DNA from: Mucilaginibacter sp.
Lineage (GTDB): Bacteria; Bacteroidota; Bacteroidia; Sphingobacteriales; Sphingobacteriaceae
Length of the DNA: 64,000 bases
Direction: 5' to 3'
Assembly: GCF_025359345.1 (NCBI RefSeq)
Contig: NZ_JANYGQ010000018.1
Location: 62,001-126,000, forward strand
The notes under the pieces were generated by a model that saw only the letters and a program-made list of their open reading frames with translations, did not search any database and had not been told where the DNA came from. Positions within the stretch are counted from its first letter, which is position 1, and each line of letters opens with the position of its first letter. The position numbers and the translations under genes were made by a program. Positions 44,169 through 55,032 of this stretch are shown here, one piece after another.

Positions 44169-45002
44169 ATGAAGCTTAAATTAGTATTCCTTTTACTTAT
44201 TGCGCTTAAAACAATGCCGATGTTTGCCTCGAACTCCGATACTGTTCGGTTATATTATAAGATAGCCGAATTTGAATTGTCGGCCGGCAATCAAAAGAAA
44301 TTAGATTCATTGTGTAAATCGTTTAAAGGTGTCGATAATTTGCACATTACAGGTTTTGCTGATTATTTAGGGACCGGGCCGGATAATGCAGTGCTTTCTC
44401 AAAAGCGTGCCGAAATTGTTGCCGCCTATATCAAATCACATATAAACCTGGTAGTTGCCGCCGACTGGAAAGCCGTGGAAATGAGCACGGCAAAAAAAGG
44501 GCCGTTAGGTGATCCGTTTAACAGGAGGGTCGACATCGTGATTAATAAGATTATTCATACAAAGGTGGTCGCCCAGCCGCAATTGCCCCCACCGCAATTC
44601 ACTGATAAAATAGCCCATTTATCAAACATTGAAGTTGGCGGCAGCCTGGCGTTGGAAGAATTGACTTTTCAATCTGCACGGCATTTTTTGAACCCCGAAT
44701 GTGAAGCCAATTTGAAGATTTTGCTAAGCTACTTAAAACAGCACGACAACATAAAGTTTGAAATACAGGGACACATATGTTGTGACAATGGGCCGGACGG
44801 AATGGATATCGATTCCAGGGACTATAAGTTGTCGGTAAATAGGGCCAAATTTATCTACGACTATTTTGTAAAAAACGGCATCGATGCCAAACGAATGACC
44901 TACAAAGGCCTGGCAAGCACCAAACCCAAAGTTTACCCCGAACTTACCGATCACGACAAATATTTAAACAGGCGGGTTGAGTTATTGATTACCGGCAAAT
45001 AA
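44169..45002 (+). CDS. OmpA-family protein with two peptidoglycan-binding-like domains
   Basis: A 277-residue protein with a signal peptide (KLVFLLLIALKTMPMFAS). The first domain (about 25-125: HITGFADYLGTG, SQKRAEIVAAYI, NRRVDIVIN) and the second (about 165-277: FEIQGHICCDNGPDG, VNRAKFIYDYFV, NRRVELLI) both follow the OmpA C-terminal pattern that binds diaminopimelate in peptidoglycan. Probably periplasmic or anchored. Stands alone; downstream gene is convergent. Confidence 0.85.
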   Translation: MKLKLVFLLLIALKTMPMFASNSDTVRLYYKIAEFELSAGNQKKLDSLCKSFKGVDNLHITGFADYLGTGPDNAVLSQKRAEIVAAYIKSHINLVVAADWKAVEMSTAKKGPLGDPFNRRVDIVINKIIHTKVVAQPQLPPPQFTDKIAHLSNIEVGGSLALEELTFQSARHFLNPECEANLKILLSYLKQHDNIKFEIQGHICCDNGPDGMDIDSRDYKLSVNRAKFIYDYFVKNGIDAKRMTYKGLASTKPKVYPELTDHDKYLNRRVELLITGK

Positions 45003-45102
45003 CAACGCTAAGTTTGCAAACATTGCCCTTAAGCCTTTAACCGCACAATCCCAAACTGTTGAAAATAACACACTCCCATATAATTAAATGTGCGCATATA
45101 CT

Positions 45103-48100
45103 TTAATTTTCAAACCGCACCACGGGATGGTCATTCACAATAATTTTATTGAGATCGATAAGCCTATTCATTAAGCTTTCAATATTTACCGGTTTTGAAA
45201 TGTAGTCATCCATACCCGCTTTAATACATTCGTCGCGGTCTTCGCTCATGGCATTTGCTGTCATTGCAGCAATTAAAGGCCTGGTACCGTATTTTTCCCT
45301 GATAACCCGCGTTGCTTCAAGCCCGTCAATATTGGGCATCTGCATATCCATTAAAATAAGGTCGTACGTTTTATTTTCCATTAAATCCAACACCTCCTGG
45401 CCGTCGTTGGCAAGGTCAGGCTGGTAGCCAAGCTTATTAAGTATCCTTGTAATTAATTTTTGATTCATTAAATTATCCTCGGCAACAAGCATGTTAAATG
45501 GATATTGTAATGCAAAATCTTCTGATAGCAGCGCCTTTTTCATTTCGGGTTGTGCAGCACCCCGTTTTTTTACATCCATTGCAATTACATCAAATAACTG
45601 TTGCTGCTTTACCGGCTTTGTTAAAACATTTGTAAAAAGGTGACCGTGCGTTTTGCGCGTTTCGTTCCCGATTGAACTTAACAATATCACAGGCATATCA
45701 GCCTGTATTGATTTTATCCGGCCAGCCAGTGTTATGCCATCCATATCCGGCATTTGCATATCGGTGATCACCATGTCGAAATCCTTTTGTGCCGATAAAA
45801 TTGCGATCGCTTCTTTAGCGGAACTAACGGCGGTTACAATTATTTTCCATTTTTTTAGCTGCGTTTTTATAATTCTTAGGTTGGTATCGTTGTCATCTAT
45901 TACCAGCACTTTTTTTCCTTCGCAAACTGTAGCTTCATAGTGTTGCTTAACTGCAGTGTCTTCGCCCTTTTTTGCTTTGATACTAAAAGTAAATTTGCTG
46001 CCCACACCATATTCGCTTTCCACATCTATGGTCCCCCCCATTAAATTTACCAGCCTTTCGCAAATAACCAGGCCTAAGCCGGTTCCGCCGTATTTACGCG
46101 ACACCGATGAATCTACCTGGTTAAATGCCTGGAATAGTTTACCTAAATGCTGTTGCGGGATACCTATGCCGGTGTCGCGTATAGCAAAATTTAAATCAAA
46201 TTCATCTCCTTGCAGTTCACCTTTGGTAACCATCAGGAAAACCTCGCCTTTATGAGTAAATTTAATAGCATTGCCAATAAGATTGGTTAAAACCTGGCGC
46301 AACCTTAACCCATCAGCATTAATATAGGCGGGAATTATATCATCAACCTGGTATACCAAATCAATACCGATATCGGCCGCTTTTGCTGCAGATAACTCCA
46401 GTACATCTTCAATGCACTTACGCAGGCTAAAATCGTGAGGATCGAGCTCAAGATTGCCCGATTCTATTTTGGAGAAATCCAGGATGTCATTAATTACAAT
46501 TAACAACGACTCACCACTATTTACGATGGCCTCAGTATACTCACGTTGCTCGTTATCAAGACTTGTTTCCGACAATAACGAAGCCATCCCCAAAACACCA
46601 TTCATTGGCGTCCGTATTTCATGGCTCATAGTTGCCAGAAAAGTGCTTTTGGCCCGGTTCGCTTTATCAGCTTCCAGGCGGGCCTTTTCAGCCATGATAC
46701 GGGCCTGTGCTTCCTGTGTTCTTTGAATAGTTAGTTCCTGGTTTAAAAGTTCGAGTGATTTAGATTTCTCCTGTAGTTCGTCCTGCTGTTCTAAAAGCTC
46801 TTCTGATTGTAACTGCAGTTCCTCTGACTGCGTTTCCATTTCTTCTTTTTGTAATTGCAGTTCGTCGTTTAAAACCTTCAAATTGAAAGCCTGTAATTCT
46901 ATCTCCTGCGTGCGGGCTTTCACCTGTATTTCTAACTCATCTTTTTGTTTTCTTACAAATCTTAACCTTATTAAATAAAACAGGTAAAACCATAGTATAA
47001 AAAACAGTATAGTGCCAGTTTTAAACCACCATGTCATCCAAAAGGGGGCTTTAATAACAATGTGAAGGGTAGCAGGGCTTTCACTCCAAACGCCATCATT
47101 ATTAGCAGCTTTTACCTTAAAAATATATTCGCCGGGGTCGAGATTTGTGTAGGTAGCCTTACGTTGATTGCCTACAAATTGCCATTCTTTATCAAAGTTT
47201 TCAAGCTTATAGGCATAAGTATTATTTTCGGGTATGGTATAATCAAGGGCGGCAAACTCCAGTGTAAAGACGGACTGGGAATAGTCGAGCTGAATTTTAC
47301 TTGTTATACCTATACTCTGTCGAAGAGGCGAGTTGGGCGTATCAAACTTTACAGGCTTATTAAATAATTCGAAGCCGGTAATAACCACCCGGGGTTTGTT
47401 ATTATTATTAAACAGTTTATTGGGGTCGATGATAGTAAACCCATTAATACTTCCCAATGCAATTTCACCGCTTTTTAGCCTTGTGCCGGCGCCGAGGTTA
47501 AATTCTTTACTTTTTAAACCGTTATAGTAACCAAAATTTTTACACTCCCCGCTGGCAGGGTTAAACCGCGTTACCCCCTGCAGTGTACTTAGCCAAAGAT
47601 TGCCCGAACTGTCACCCGCAATGTAATTAACAGTATTGTTTATTAGGCCATTGGTTTCGTTGTATATCTTAAATGTGTGGTTTTTAATATTATAGCTATT
47701 TAAACCGCCTTCCATTGTCCCTATCCACATGTTCCCTTTCTCGTCCTCATAAAACGTGCTGATAACATTGCTGGCCAACGTGCTGTTATGAATATTTATT
47801 TGCGCAAATTGACGCGTTGTGGGGTTAAACACAGATATCCCATTTGAATATCCCCCGGCCCAAATATTGCCTTCTTTGTCTTCGTAAAGGGCTTCAATGG
47901 TGTTATCGGCTAAACTGTTACTTGTTTTTTTGTCATTTAGATACCGGGTAAACGAATTCGTTTTAGGGTCGTATTCACTCAATCCGCCATCCTCCGATCC
48001 AATCCAGATATGGCCGTTATGGTCCTCAAGCAATGCATAAATGGCGTTTGATGTGATATCTACCCGGCCATTTCCTTTTATGTGGTGTTTGAATTGACCT

Positions 48101-49425
48101 GTGTTTGGGTTGAAGCAATCCAGTCCACCTGAATATGTTCCAACCCAAACAGCATCATTTTTTTTATTAATGAGTACACATGAGGTGAAGTTGCTCACCA
48201 AACTATTTGCACTTTTTGAGTTGTGCTGATAATAAACAGACCGTTGGTTGGCACGGTTAAAATATTCGAGACCTACATCTGTGGCGAGATACAGGTTTCC
48301 GTTTTTGTCTTCGGTAATGCCCCTTACAATATTTTTTGCTGAAGGGGTGTTTGTTAATGATGCCTGGTAAACAGGGAAAATTGATAGGTTTTTATCATAT
48401 TTCAGGAGGCCTTCACTGGAGGTCCCGATCCAAAGTATCCCGGCATTGTCTTCGTATAAGGCATATACACCATCGTTGGGCATTGCGTTACTTCCATTGG
48501 TGTTTTCGTTAATGGGGATTAGCTTCCGGTTTGCCGCATCAAATAACTGCAGGGTTGTATTTGAACCTATCCAAAATCTATTGCCGGCCGTCTTTGCCAA
48601 CGAGTAGATTGGATTGACACCACCTGCTGAATTCTTATCCGGGTTAATAGTATAGCTTTTAAATTTACGACTGTTTTTTTCCAGCAAGCTCAAACCTTTG
48701 CTGGTACCAATCCAGATGTTGTCGTTTTCGTCGCCTGTTATGGCATTAATACTGTTTGCCGATTTACCACCGGTTTTGTCAACAAAACGCTCCCATTTTC
48801 CGGTGGCCAGGTTAAGCATATTTAATCCTCCGGCTGTTCCAACCCATAAATGATTGTTACAATCCTCAAAAATTGAAAAGACGGACGAGTTGCTAAGCGA
48901 CGCTGAATCACCGGGACTATTAACAAAACGCCTAAATCTGCCGGTGTATTTGTTGTATAAATTCAACCCGTTTTCGGTTCCGATCCATAGGTTTTTTTGC
49001 CGATCGCAGTAAATAAAAGTTATATTGTTACTGCTTATTGAAAGTGGCTTTAGGTTGTCGTGCTGAAATGTTTGAAATGAGTCGTGAGCGCGGTCATATT
49101 TACTCAATCCGCCAAGCCGGGTGCCCACCCAAATGCTGCCTTCTGAATCTTCACAAACGGAGTTTACATTATTTGCGGGAAGCGTTTTGGGGTTATTCCC
49201 AATGTGTTTGTAAACAACAAATTTAAAGCCGTCGTATTTATTTAAACCATCCTGTGTTCCAAACCACATAAAACCATACCTATCCTTGGTTACACATAGT
49301 ATCGAGTTTTGCGAAAGGCCATTGGCGCTGTTTAATGCGGTAACATTCAATGTCATTTCCTGCGAAAGCGACACAAATGATTGCAGACAAAGAAGAAATA
49401 TTAAAATATATTTTCCGGACCTCAT
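45103..49425 (-). CDS. Hybrid two-component sensor kinase with propeller sensor and two receivers
   Basis: A 1440-residue protein: signal peptide, periplasmic propeller repeats (many copies of the IWIGT...GGLSKYD type) to about residue 720, Y_Y_Y domain ([30 protein letters not shown]) to about 800, one membrane helix ([12 protein letters not shown]), a long coiled coil, a HisKA domain with phospho-His in [11 protein letters not shown], a HATPase domain ([18 protein letters not shown]) and two receiver domains ([40 protein letters not shown]). It lacks the AraC output of classical HTCS, so it must pass phosphate to another protein. Ligand unknown, often a polysaccharide. Confidence 0.92.
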   Translation of the reverse strand: MRSGKYILIFLLCLQSFVSLSQEMTLNVTALNSANGLSQNSILCVTKDRYGFMWFGTQDGLNKYDGFKFVVYKHIGNNPKTLPANNVNSVCEDSEGSIWVGTRLGGLSKYDRAHDSFQTFQHDNLKPLSISSNNITFIYCDRQKNLWIGTENGLNLYNKYTGRFRRFVNSPGDSASLSNSSVFSIFEDCNNHLWVGTAGGLNMLNLATGKWERFVDKTGGKSANSINAITGDENDNIWIGTSKGLSLLEKNSRKFKSYTINPDKNSAGGVNPIYSLAKTAGNRFWIGSNTTLQLFDAANRKLIPINENTNGSNAMPNDGVYALYEDNAGILWIGTSSEGLLKYDKNLSIFPVYQASLTNTPSAKNIVRGITEDKNGNLYLATDVGLEYFNRANQRSVYYQHNSKSANSLVSNFTSCVLINKKNDAVWVGTYSGGLDCFNPNTGQFKHHIKGNGRVDITSNAIYALLEDHNGHIWIGSEDGGLSEYDPKTNSFTRYLNDKKTSNSLADNTIEALYEDKEGNIWAGGYSNGISVFNPTTRQFAQINIHNSTLASNVISTFYEDEKGNMWIGTMEGGLNSYNIKNHTFKIYNETNGLINNTVNYIAGDSSGNLWLSTLQGVTRFNPASGECKNFGYYNGLKSKEFNLGAGTRLKSGEIALGSINGFTIIDPNKLFNNNNKPRVVITGFELFNKPVKFDTPNSPLRQSIGITSKIQLDYSQSVFTLEFAALDYTIPENNTYAYKLENFDKEWQFVGNQRKATYTNLDPGEYIFKVKAANNDGVWSESPATLHIVIKAPFWMTWWFKTGTILFFILWFYLFYLIRLRFVRKQKDELEIQVKARTQEIELQAFNLKVLNDELQLQKEEMETQSEELQLQSEELLEQQDELQEKSKSLELLNQELTIQRTQEAQARIMAEKARLEADKANRAKSTFLATMSHEIRTPMNGVLGMASLLSETSLDNEQREYTEAIVNSGESLLIVINDILDFSKIESGNLELDPHDFSLRKCIEDVLELSAAKAADIGIDLVYQVDDIIPAYINADGLRLRQVLTNLIGNAIKFTHKGEVFLMVTKGELQGDEFDLNFAIRDTGIGIPQQHLGKLFQAFNQVDSSVSRKYGGTGLGLVICERLVNLMGGTIDVESEYGVGSKFTFSIKAKKGEDTAVKQHYEATVCEGKKVLVIDDNDTNLRIIKTQLKKWKIIVTAVSSAKEAIAILSAQKDFDMVITDMQMPDMDGITLAGRIKSIQADMPVILLSSIGNETRKTHGHLFTNVLTKPVKQQQLFDVIAMDVKKRGAAQPEMKKALLSEDFALQYPFNMLVAEDNLMNQKLITRILNKLGYQPDLANDGQEVLDLMENKTYDLILMDMQMPNIDGLEATRVIREKYGTRPLIAAMTANAMSEDRDECIKAGMDDYISKPVNIESLMNRLIDLNKIIVNDHPVVRFEN

Positions 49426-49809
49426 TTAGCAGAAAACTGTAAGTGAGTGTTTATACGAAAAAACGGCGCTGAATGTTTGCGACTTGCAAATGGAATCAGT
49501 TAAAAGTAATTTTTGCTAATCTTAGGTTAAAAAAACGCCTCGCCTTAAATTATTGGTTAAGCAGGGCGCTGAATGGTAAGCACCAGCAGGTGTTGTATTG
49601 AAAAATTGCGCGCGTTTAAAAAACTGTATAGTATACCAATCATAATTATCTTGTTATAATAATATTGGTAATAAGCGGAATTTATTGAACCAGTACGTTT
49701 TAAGCTGTTTCTGCACAATTATGCCTAATTTACTGATGTTCAGTAATGTATTGGAACGGGTTTTGTTTTATCGCTGTTCCACTAAACGTCACACTTAATA
49801 TTAATAATT
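49426..49809. other. Divergent intergenic region
   Basis: AT-rich, 384 bp, between the hybrid kinase and the receiver-domain gene. It should hold both promoters; no clear palindrome or small gene was found. Confidence 0.4.
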
Positions 49810-50223
49810 ATGATTAATTTATTAATGATAGACGACGACCCCATCGAGCATTTAATTATGCAGAAGATGCTGGATAAATTTCATTTGTTCCCCGATGCGT
49901 CACATAGCCAGGATGCACGTTTAAGTATGGACCTTATCGAAAGTTTTCATTCATCTCCGGATATTTTGCCCGATGTTGTTTTCTTAGACCTCAACATGCC
50001 GGGTTTTAACGGCTGGGACTTTCTCGATAGTTTTGAGCATATTTATAAACGGTTAAAAAAAACAATAGATATTTATATAATTTCATCATCAATTGATCCT
50101 AAGGACCAGCTGCTGGTTGATAAATATGCCTTTGTAAAAGCGAATATCAGCAAGCCGGTAAAGCTGGAAACATTGCTTAACTTGCATTCGTTGTACCAGG
50201 GCACGCGGCGGGCCGCCAGTTAG
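49810..50223 (+). CDS. Stand-alone receiver-domain response regulator
   Basis: A 137-residue CheY-like protein: acidic pocket IDDDP near the N-terminus, phospho-acceptor Asp in VVFLDLNMPGFNGW (about 59), Ser in ISSSID and Lys in NISKPVKLE. No output domain. It lies divergently from the hybrid kinase, so it may serve as its phosphorelay partner. The ATG is preceded by AT-rich sequence typical for the group. Confidence 0.88.
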   Translation: MINLLMIDDDPIEHLIMQKMLDKFHLFPDASHSQDARLSMDLIESFHSSPDILPDVVFLDLNMPGFNGWDFLDSFEHIYKRLKKTIDIYIISSSIDPKDQLLVDKYAFVKANISKPVKLETLLNLHSLYQGTRRAAS

Positions 50224-50235
50224 TTTAAGTCTGGA

Positions 50236-50292
50236 GTCTTTAGTCTAAAGTCCAAAGTCAGCCCAAGATCTCTTTTGCTTCAGACTAAAGAC
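50236..50292. repeat. Intergenic palindromic repeat (AGTCTAAAG family)
   Basis: GTCTTTAGTCT (50236-50246) pairs exactly with AGACTAAAGAC (50282-50292), around a loop with further AAAGTC-type repeats. Related elements occur elsewhere in the right part of the window. Confidence 0.7.
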
Positions 50293-50374
50293 TTTCGATT
50301 AAACCTTTTCCCCTTGTCGCTGTAGCGTTCAAAGCTTATATTGCGTAATGGTATACAAGCTATTAACCCGCCAC

Positions 50375-50785
50375 ATGAAAATTAAATTACTCATTGTTTT
50401 ATCTGTAATTGCATTGTCGCTATCATCGGTTTCGTCCTGCAAGAAAAATGGTGTTTCGCCTAACAGTGCGGTTCAGGTTGATTATACCAAAAACGGGCAA
50501 ACCATTGCGCTGGCGAAAGGCCAATCGCTGAAACTAACGCTTAATAACCCGGCCGATGGCGGTTACGCGTTCGATCCGCCTCAATTTAATCCACAAGTTT
50601 TAACATTGGTAAGCCATTCTCATTCAAACCCCGGTACCAACGCACCTGTAGGTTTTGCCGGTACCGATACCTGGGAATTTAAGGCACTGGCCGCAGGCGA
50701 AAGCACGCTAATGGTAACCGCTACGCGCTCATTCGACAAAAGCAATCCTGCCACTATTTTTAGCGGTAAGGTAACTGCAAACTAG
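50375..50785 (+). CDS. Chagasin-like (I42) lipoprotein
   Basis: About 136 residues from the Met that gives a proper lipoprotein signal (MKIKLLIVLSVIALSLSSVS, then Cys); the upstream Met at 50348 adds basic residues. The mature part has GQSLKLTLNNPADGGYAFD and GTDTWEFKALAAGESTLMV, the two loops characteristic of chagasin/inhibitor I42 proteins that block papain-like cysteine proteases. Convergent with nudK and overlapping it by four bases. Confidence 0.75.
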   Translation: MKIKLLIVLSVIALSLSSVSSCKKNGVSPNSAVQVDYTKNGQTIALAKGQSLKLTLNNPADGGYAFDPPQFNPQVLTLVSHSHSNPGTNAPVGFAGTDTWEFKALAAGESTLMVTATRSFDKSNPATIFSGKVTAN

Positions 50786-51357
50786 CCCAACAAATTATTT
50801 AGCGCGGCGTATTGCAATAGCATTATGGTTTTGGCATCCATTATTTCGCCCGTTTTAATCATGCCCAGCGCTTCGGTAAATGATAGCTCAAGCACTTCAA
50901 TATTTTCACTTTCCTCTTCAAGCCCGCCACCTTCGGTAACTTTCATTTCTTTGGTGTATTCGGCGACAAAGAAATACAATATCTCGGTTACCGAGCCCGG
51001 CGACATATAAGCCTCAAATATTTTTTCGACATGGGTTATTTTAAACCCGGTTTCTTCCTCGGTTTCGCGCCTTATACAATCTTCGGCATTATCGGTATCT
51101 AACAATCCTGCGCAGGCCTCAATCAAATACCCCGACGCATTCCCATTTATAAAGGTGGGCATCCGGAACTGCCGTGTTAAAATTACCGATTGCTTTTCTT
51201 TATTATAAAGCAGGATGGTTGCCCCGTTTCCCCTGTCATAAGCTTCGCGGTTTTGTACTAAAACCTCACCCTTTTGAAGAATTTCATAAGTTACTTTTTT
51301 AAGCGTGTACCAGTTGTTTGAAAGGATTTCGGTATTCAGTATTTTTATGTTGCTCAC
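50782..51357 (-). CDS. nudK: NudK-type Nudix hydrolase
   Basis: A 191-residue protein with a Nudix box GLLDTDNAEDCIRRETEEET at about residue 87, preceded by GYLIEACA. Features shared with GDP-mannose pyrophosphatase NudK include RQFRMPTFING and YMSPGSVTE. The reaction is hydrolysis of GDP-mannose or ADP-ribose-type sugars to the sugar phosphate and nucleoside monophosphate. Cytosolic, standing alone. Confidence 0.85.
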   Translation of the reverse strand: MSNIKILNTEILSNNWYTLKKVTYEILQKGEVLVQNREAYDRGNGATILLYNKEKQSVILTRQFRMPTFINGNASGYLIEACAGLLDTDNAEDCIRRETEEETGFKITHVEKIFEAYMSPGSVTEILYFFVAEYTKEMKVTEGGGLEEESENIEVLELSFTEALGMIKTGEIMDAKTIMLLQYAALNNLLG

Positions 51358-51877
51358 TGTTGATAATTTAGGATAGATTTTTTTTAAATAACCGAATTAT
51401 TAACGGCAAACTAAAATGGAAATTATACATGGGGAAAATTGTATCAATCGGAACAGAAAAGAAAACTTTCGCTAATGTGGGTTTGCCTGGGTCTGGACTT
51501 CTACTGCCGCCGGAAGCAAGCGTTCCATTTTTCCTCGGAACACCCGGAACGTTGTGAAACATCCTCACTATCAGTTGTTCTAATTTTTACCAATTGTAAT
51601 GTCTTGATAATCAGCGCTTCCGGGTTTGTGGTTCTCAATGCCATGAAACGCATTGATAATCAATTGATTAATTTATAAAAAGAGATTATGTTTGAATGCG
51701 TGGGTAATTTTGGACGCTGACGGCCCAAGGCGGCGTGCTGGTATGCGACCTGGAGCTAACGCGGAAAGGAGGATAGACCGGTATAAAGAGACGCCCAATA
51801 TTTTCATGTTTTTTGCATCAAAATGAATCTTTTACCTTTATTTTCGGATTAGGATTACCACCATTAAAAGCGTACAT
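51358..51877. other. Intergenic stretch upstream of SRPBCC gene
   Basis: About 520 bp. Short open frames on both strands have no recognisable domain. A -7-like TACCTTTA at about 51833-51840 lies before the SRPBCC gene. Otherwise nothing seen. Confidence 0.4.
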
Positions 51878-52303
51878 ATGGCAGCAACAGAAAATAAAAC
51901 AATAACGGTGTCAGCAACAATCAACGCGGGCGTTGAAAAGGTGTGGGAGTTTTGGACAAAACCCGAACACATAACACAATGGGCCTTTGCATCCGACGAT
52001 TGGTATGCGCCTTATGCCGATAACGACGCGCGTACCGGCGGAAAATTTAAAACAACTATGGCTGCTAAAGACGGCAGCTTTAGCTTTGATTTTGAAGGCG
52101 TTTACAGTAATGTGAAAGAGCATGCGCTGATTGAATACGCCATGGCTGATGGCCGCACCGTTAAAATTGAGTTTAGCGGCAACGATAATACCACCGAAGT
52201 TGTGGAAGAATTTGTGCCGGAAAGCCAGAATCCTATTGAGATGCAGCGCGGCGGCTGGCAGGCTATTTTGGATAACTTTAAGAAACACGTTGAGGCTAAT
52301 TAG
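51878..52303 (+). CDS. SRPBCC/AHSA1-domain protein
   Basis: A 141-residue protein with the START-like fold of the activator-of-HSP90 ATPase homologue family: VEKVWEFWTKPEHITQW near the N-terminus, ARTGGKFKT and a C-terminal helix GGWQAILDNFKKHVE. The cavity binds small hydrophobic ligands in relatives; the ligand here is unknown. Cytosolic, monocistronic. Confidence 0.88.
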   Translation: MAATENKTITVSATINAGVEKVWEFWTKPEHITQWAFASDDWYAPYADNDARTGGKFKTTMAAKDGSFSFDFEGVYSNVKEHALIEYAMADGRTVKIEFSGNDNTTEVVEEFVPESQNPIEMQRGGWQAILDNFKKHVEAN

Positions 52304-52358
52304 TCTTAAGTCCTTAGTCACCAGGTAGCTTCTGACTCAGGACTTTCGGCTTAAGACT
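52302..52358. repeat. Intergenic palindromic repeat (AGTCTTAAG family)
   Basis: AGTCTTAAG (52302-52310) pairs with CTTAAGACT (52350-52358), with AGTCC/GGACT inside. It follows the SRPBCC stop and resembles the repeat at 50236. Confidence 0.65.
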
Positions 52359-52485
52359 TAATAAGTACACTAAATTGATAAATATTTATTGCACAGGTAA
52401 TACATGTTAACAACACACCTGTATATTTGCCATAAGGGTAGCCCTAATCACCCCGGATTATTAGCTAACTTAAAAAAACTCAACC

Positions 52486-53529
52486 ATGATTGAAACAAAA
52501 GCTTATGCTGCTCAAAACGAGCACACCCCTTTAGCCCCCTGGACATTTGAACGCCGCGAAGTAGGGCCGCACGATGTTCAGTTCGATATTTTATTTTGCG
52601 GCGTTTGCCACTCCGATTTACACCAGATAAAAAACGACTGGTTTCCGGGCATTTTCCCAATGGTACCGGGTCACGAAATTGTTGGCCGCGTAATTAAAGT
52701 GGGCGACCATGTTAAAAAATTCAAAGTTGGTGACCTGGCCGGTACCGGCTGTATGGTGGATTCGTGCCGGGTATGCGAAAATTGTAAACGTGATTTGGAG
52801 CAATACTGTTTAAAAGGCAGTTCGCAGACTTACAATGGCCTTGAGCAGGATGGTAAAACGCCAACCTACGGCGGCTACTCAAACACCATTGTGGTTAATG
52901 AAGACTTCGTACTGCATGTGTCAGACAAACTTAATCTTGCTGCCGTTGCGCCACTTTTGTGTGCCGGTATAACTACCTACTCGCCGCTAAGGCACTGGAA
53001 AGTTGGCAAGGGCCATAAACTGGCAGTACTGGGCCTGGGCGGCCTTGGCCACATGGCTGTAAAATTTGGCGTTGCCTTTGGAGCTGATGTCACCGTATTG
53101 AGCACATCGCCCAAAAAAGAAGAAGATGCCAAAAAACTTGGTGCTCACCATTTTGTGGTTACCACGGATGAAGCGCAGGTAAACGCAGCAAAGGGAACTT
53201 TTGATTTTATATTGGATACCGTATCAGCCCCGCACGATTTTAACATGTACCTTTCGTTGCTGCGTACTGATGGTACACATATTTGTGTTGGAGTGCCGCC
53301 AGAGCCTGCACAGATAGCCGCATTCAGCTTACTGGGCGGTCGTAAAAGCCTTGCCGGTTCGGGCATCGGCGGCATAGCCGAAACCCAGGAAATGCTTGAC
53401 TATTGCGCCGAGAATAACATTGTGTCAGACATCGAAATGATCGACATTAAAGATATCCAAACCGCTTACGACCGTATGGTTAAAGGCGATGTGAGGTATC
53501 GTTTTGTAATTGATATGGCTACGCTGTAA
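52486..53529 (+). CDS. Zinc-dependent alcohol dehydrogenase (CAD/YahK type)
   Basis: A 347-residue medium-chain dehydrogenase. Catalytic zinc ligands are in CGVCHSDLH (about 37) and GHE (about 61); structural zinc ligands are in CRVCENCKRDLEQYC (about 92-106). The nucleotide-binding motif GLGGLGHMAVKFG is at about 182. The sequence resembles NADP-dependent cinnamyl-alcohol-dehydrogenase-like aldehyde reductases (YahK). A TATATTTGC box lies about 55 bp upstream, matching the Bacteroidota -7 element. Confidence 0.92.
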   Translation: MIETKAYAAQNEHTPLAPWTFERREVGPHDVQFDILFCGVCHSDLHQIKNDWFPGIFPMVPGHEIVGRVIKVGDHVKKFKVGDLAGTGCMVDSCRVCENCKRDLEQYCLKGSSQTYNGLEQDGKTPTYGGYSNTIVVNEDFVLHVSDKLNLAAVAPLLCAGITTYSPLRHWKVGKGHKLAVLGLGGLGHMAVKFGVAFGADVTVLSTSPKKEEDAKKLGAHHFVVTTDEAQVNAAKGTFDFILDTVSAPHDFNMYLSLLRTDGTHICVGVPPEPAQIAAFSLLGGRKSLAGSGIGGIAETQEMLDYCAENNIVSDIEMIDIKDIQTAYDRMVKGDVRYRFVIDMATL

Positions 53530-53550
53530 TTGTTTAGCGTTTAAGAATTG

Positions 53551-53585
53551 AAAGGCATCTGCATTTGTTTGTGGATGCCTTTTTT
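53551..53585 (+). terminator. Terminator after the alcohol dehydrogenase
   Basis: AAAGGCATC pairs with GATGCCTTT, followed by a T run. Confidence 0.85.
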
Positions 53586-53626
53586 GTGAAATGGATTGTT
53601 ATTGATTATTTAAACATTTTTTGGGG

Positions 53627-53704
53627 CAAATTCAAAATAGAATGTTGACAAATTCAAAATAAAACAATGGCAAATTCAAAATGAAATGCCGGCAAATTCA
53701 AAAT
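53627..53704. repeat. Four iteron-like direct repeats, exact 22-bp period
   Basis: CAAATTCAAAAT occurs identically at 53627, 53649, 53671 and 53693, each start 22 bp from the last. Bases after each core are also partly conserved. The array ends 35 bp before the DUF4143 ATPase gene. The even phasing, about two helical turns, suggests cooperative protein binding. Confidence 0.9.
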
Positions 53705-53739
53705 AAGCACTAAATTTGACTATACTTAAATGCTGATAA

Positions 53740-54897
53740 ATGTATATTAACCGTCAAATTGCGCAAATAATAGCTGCCCAGCAATCTAAATTCCCGGTTC
53801 TTGCCCTAACTGGTCCAAGGCAATCGGGAAAAACCACGTTGTTGAGAGAATTATTTGCAGATTACCGATATATCTCGTTGGAAAATCCGGATACACGTTC
53901 CTTTGCAACTGATGATCCTGTCGGCTTTCTGAATCAATATAATGAAAAAGTAATTTTCGATGAAGTACAGCGCGTGCCTGCGCTATTCTCCTATATCCAG
54001 GGCAGAGTTGATGAGTCGAGACAGATGGGGCAGTATATTTTATCAGGCTCGCAAAATTTCCACCTGCTAAGTAATATAACCCAGACGCTTGCTGGCAGGG
54101 TGGCGCTGTTTAAATTACTGCCTTTAGATTTTAAGGAATTGAAACATGTTGATTTGCTGGATAGCACCTATGCTTCGGCTGCTATAAAGGGATTTTATCC
54201 AGCTATTTTCGACAGGGATATTGACCCGGTAGTGTTTTACGCCAATTATATACAAACCTATATTGAAAAAGACGTAACAGAGCTTTTAAATATCAGGGAC
54301 TTAAAGCTGTTTCGCACATTTTTGAGCTTATGTGCCACTCGCGCAGGCCAGTTGCTAAACATTAGCGCTATTGCAAATGAATGCGATATATCACAACCTA
54401 CCGCTAAAGCATGGTTATCTATATTGGAAAGCAGCTATATTATTTTTCTGCTGCAACCATACCACGAAAATTTTAATAAGCGATTGGTTAAAAGCCCCAA
54501 ACTGTTCTTTTACGATACCGGCTTGTTAAGCCACCTGTTAGGAATAAGAACAGGTCACGAATTAATTGAAAACAGGTTAAAAGGTAATCTTTTTGAGAAT
54601 ATGATTGTCGCGGAGTATCAAAAGCAAAACCAGCATCAATACCTTCACCGCGAATATTATTTTTGGCAGGACCGCGCGGGTAATGAAGTTGATATGTTAC
54701 TAAGAAAGCCCGGTGGTTTTGATATTTTTGAGGTCAAAGCCACACAAACCATTACCCAGGGGTTGTTTAACGGGATGGATTTGTTTGGTGAACTTGCGTT
54801 GCCGGCCGAAGTGCACAAAACGCTGATATACGGTGGTTCAGAAAATCAGGCGAGGACGAAATATAGCGTTGTGGGGTGGGACCATATCGGGGGTTAA
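53740..54897 (+). CDS. AAA_14/DUF4143 ATP-binding protein
   Basis: A 385-residue protein with Walker A GPRQSGKTTLL at about 25, a Walker B in KVIFDEVQRVP, the sensor region YILSGSQNFHLL, and the C-terminal DUF4143 domain ending in a PD-(D/E)XK-like YFWQDRAGNEVDMLLRK and FEVKAT. This family is common and poorly understood in bacteria and archaea; some roles as antitoxin-like or DNA-handling proteins have been suggested. The iteron-like array directly upstream suggests autoregulation. Confidence 0.88.
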   Translation: MYINRQIAQIIAAQQSKFPVLALTGPRQSGKTTLLRELFADYRYISLENPDTRSFATDDPVGFLNQYNEKVIFDEVQRVPALFSYIQGRVDESRQMGQYILSGSQNFHLLSNITQTLAGRVALFKLLPLDFKELKHVDLLDSTYASAAIKGFYPAIFDRDIDPVVFYANYIQTYIEKDVTELLNIRDLKLFRTFLSLCATRAGQLLNISAIANECDISQPTAKAWLSILESSYIIFLLQPYHENFNKRLVKSPKLFFYDTGLLSHLLGIRTGHELIENRLKGNLFENMIVAEYQKQNQHQYLHREYYFWQDRAGNEVDMLLRKPGGFDIFEVKATQTITQGLFNGMDLFGELALPAEVHKTLIYGGSENQARTKYSVVGWDHIGG

Positions 54898-55032
54898 GCT
54901 ACCGGCGATTTTCCTTGCCTTCTTATAATCAATTCGCTTTTTAAACCAAATTCACACCACACGCCACCCAATTCACATCGCCGCAAAATAACATTTATAA
55001 TCAGCAGACATTTGAGTATAAATCAAACGAAA

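Noticed and set aside
51368..51568. 66-codon minus-strand frame upstream of the SRPBCC gene
   Set aside because: No domain or plausible start context; it may be a dispersed intergenic repeat, but this could not be checked within one window.
53627..53704. CRISPR array
   Set aside because: The repeat unit is 12 bp with 10-bp spacers that are themselves partly alike, and no cas gene is present; this is an iteron-like array.
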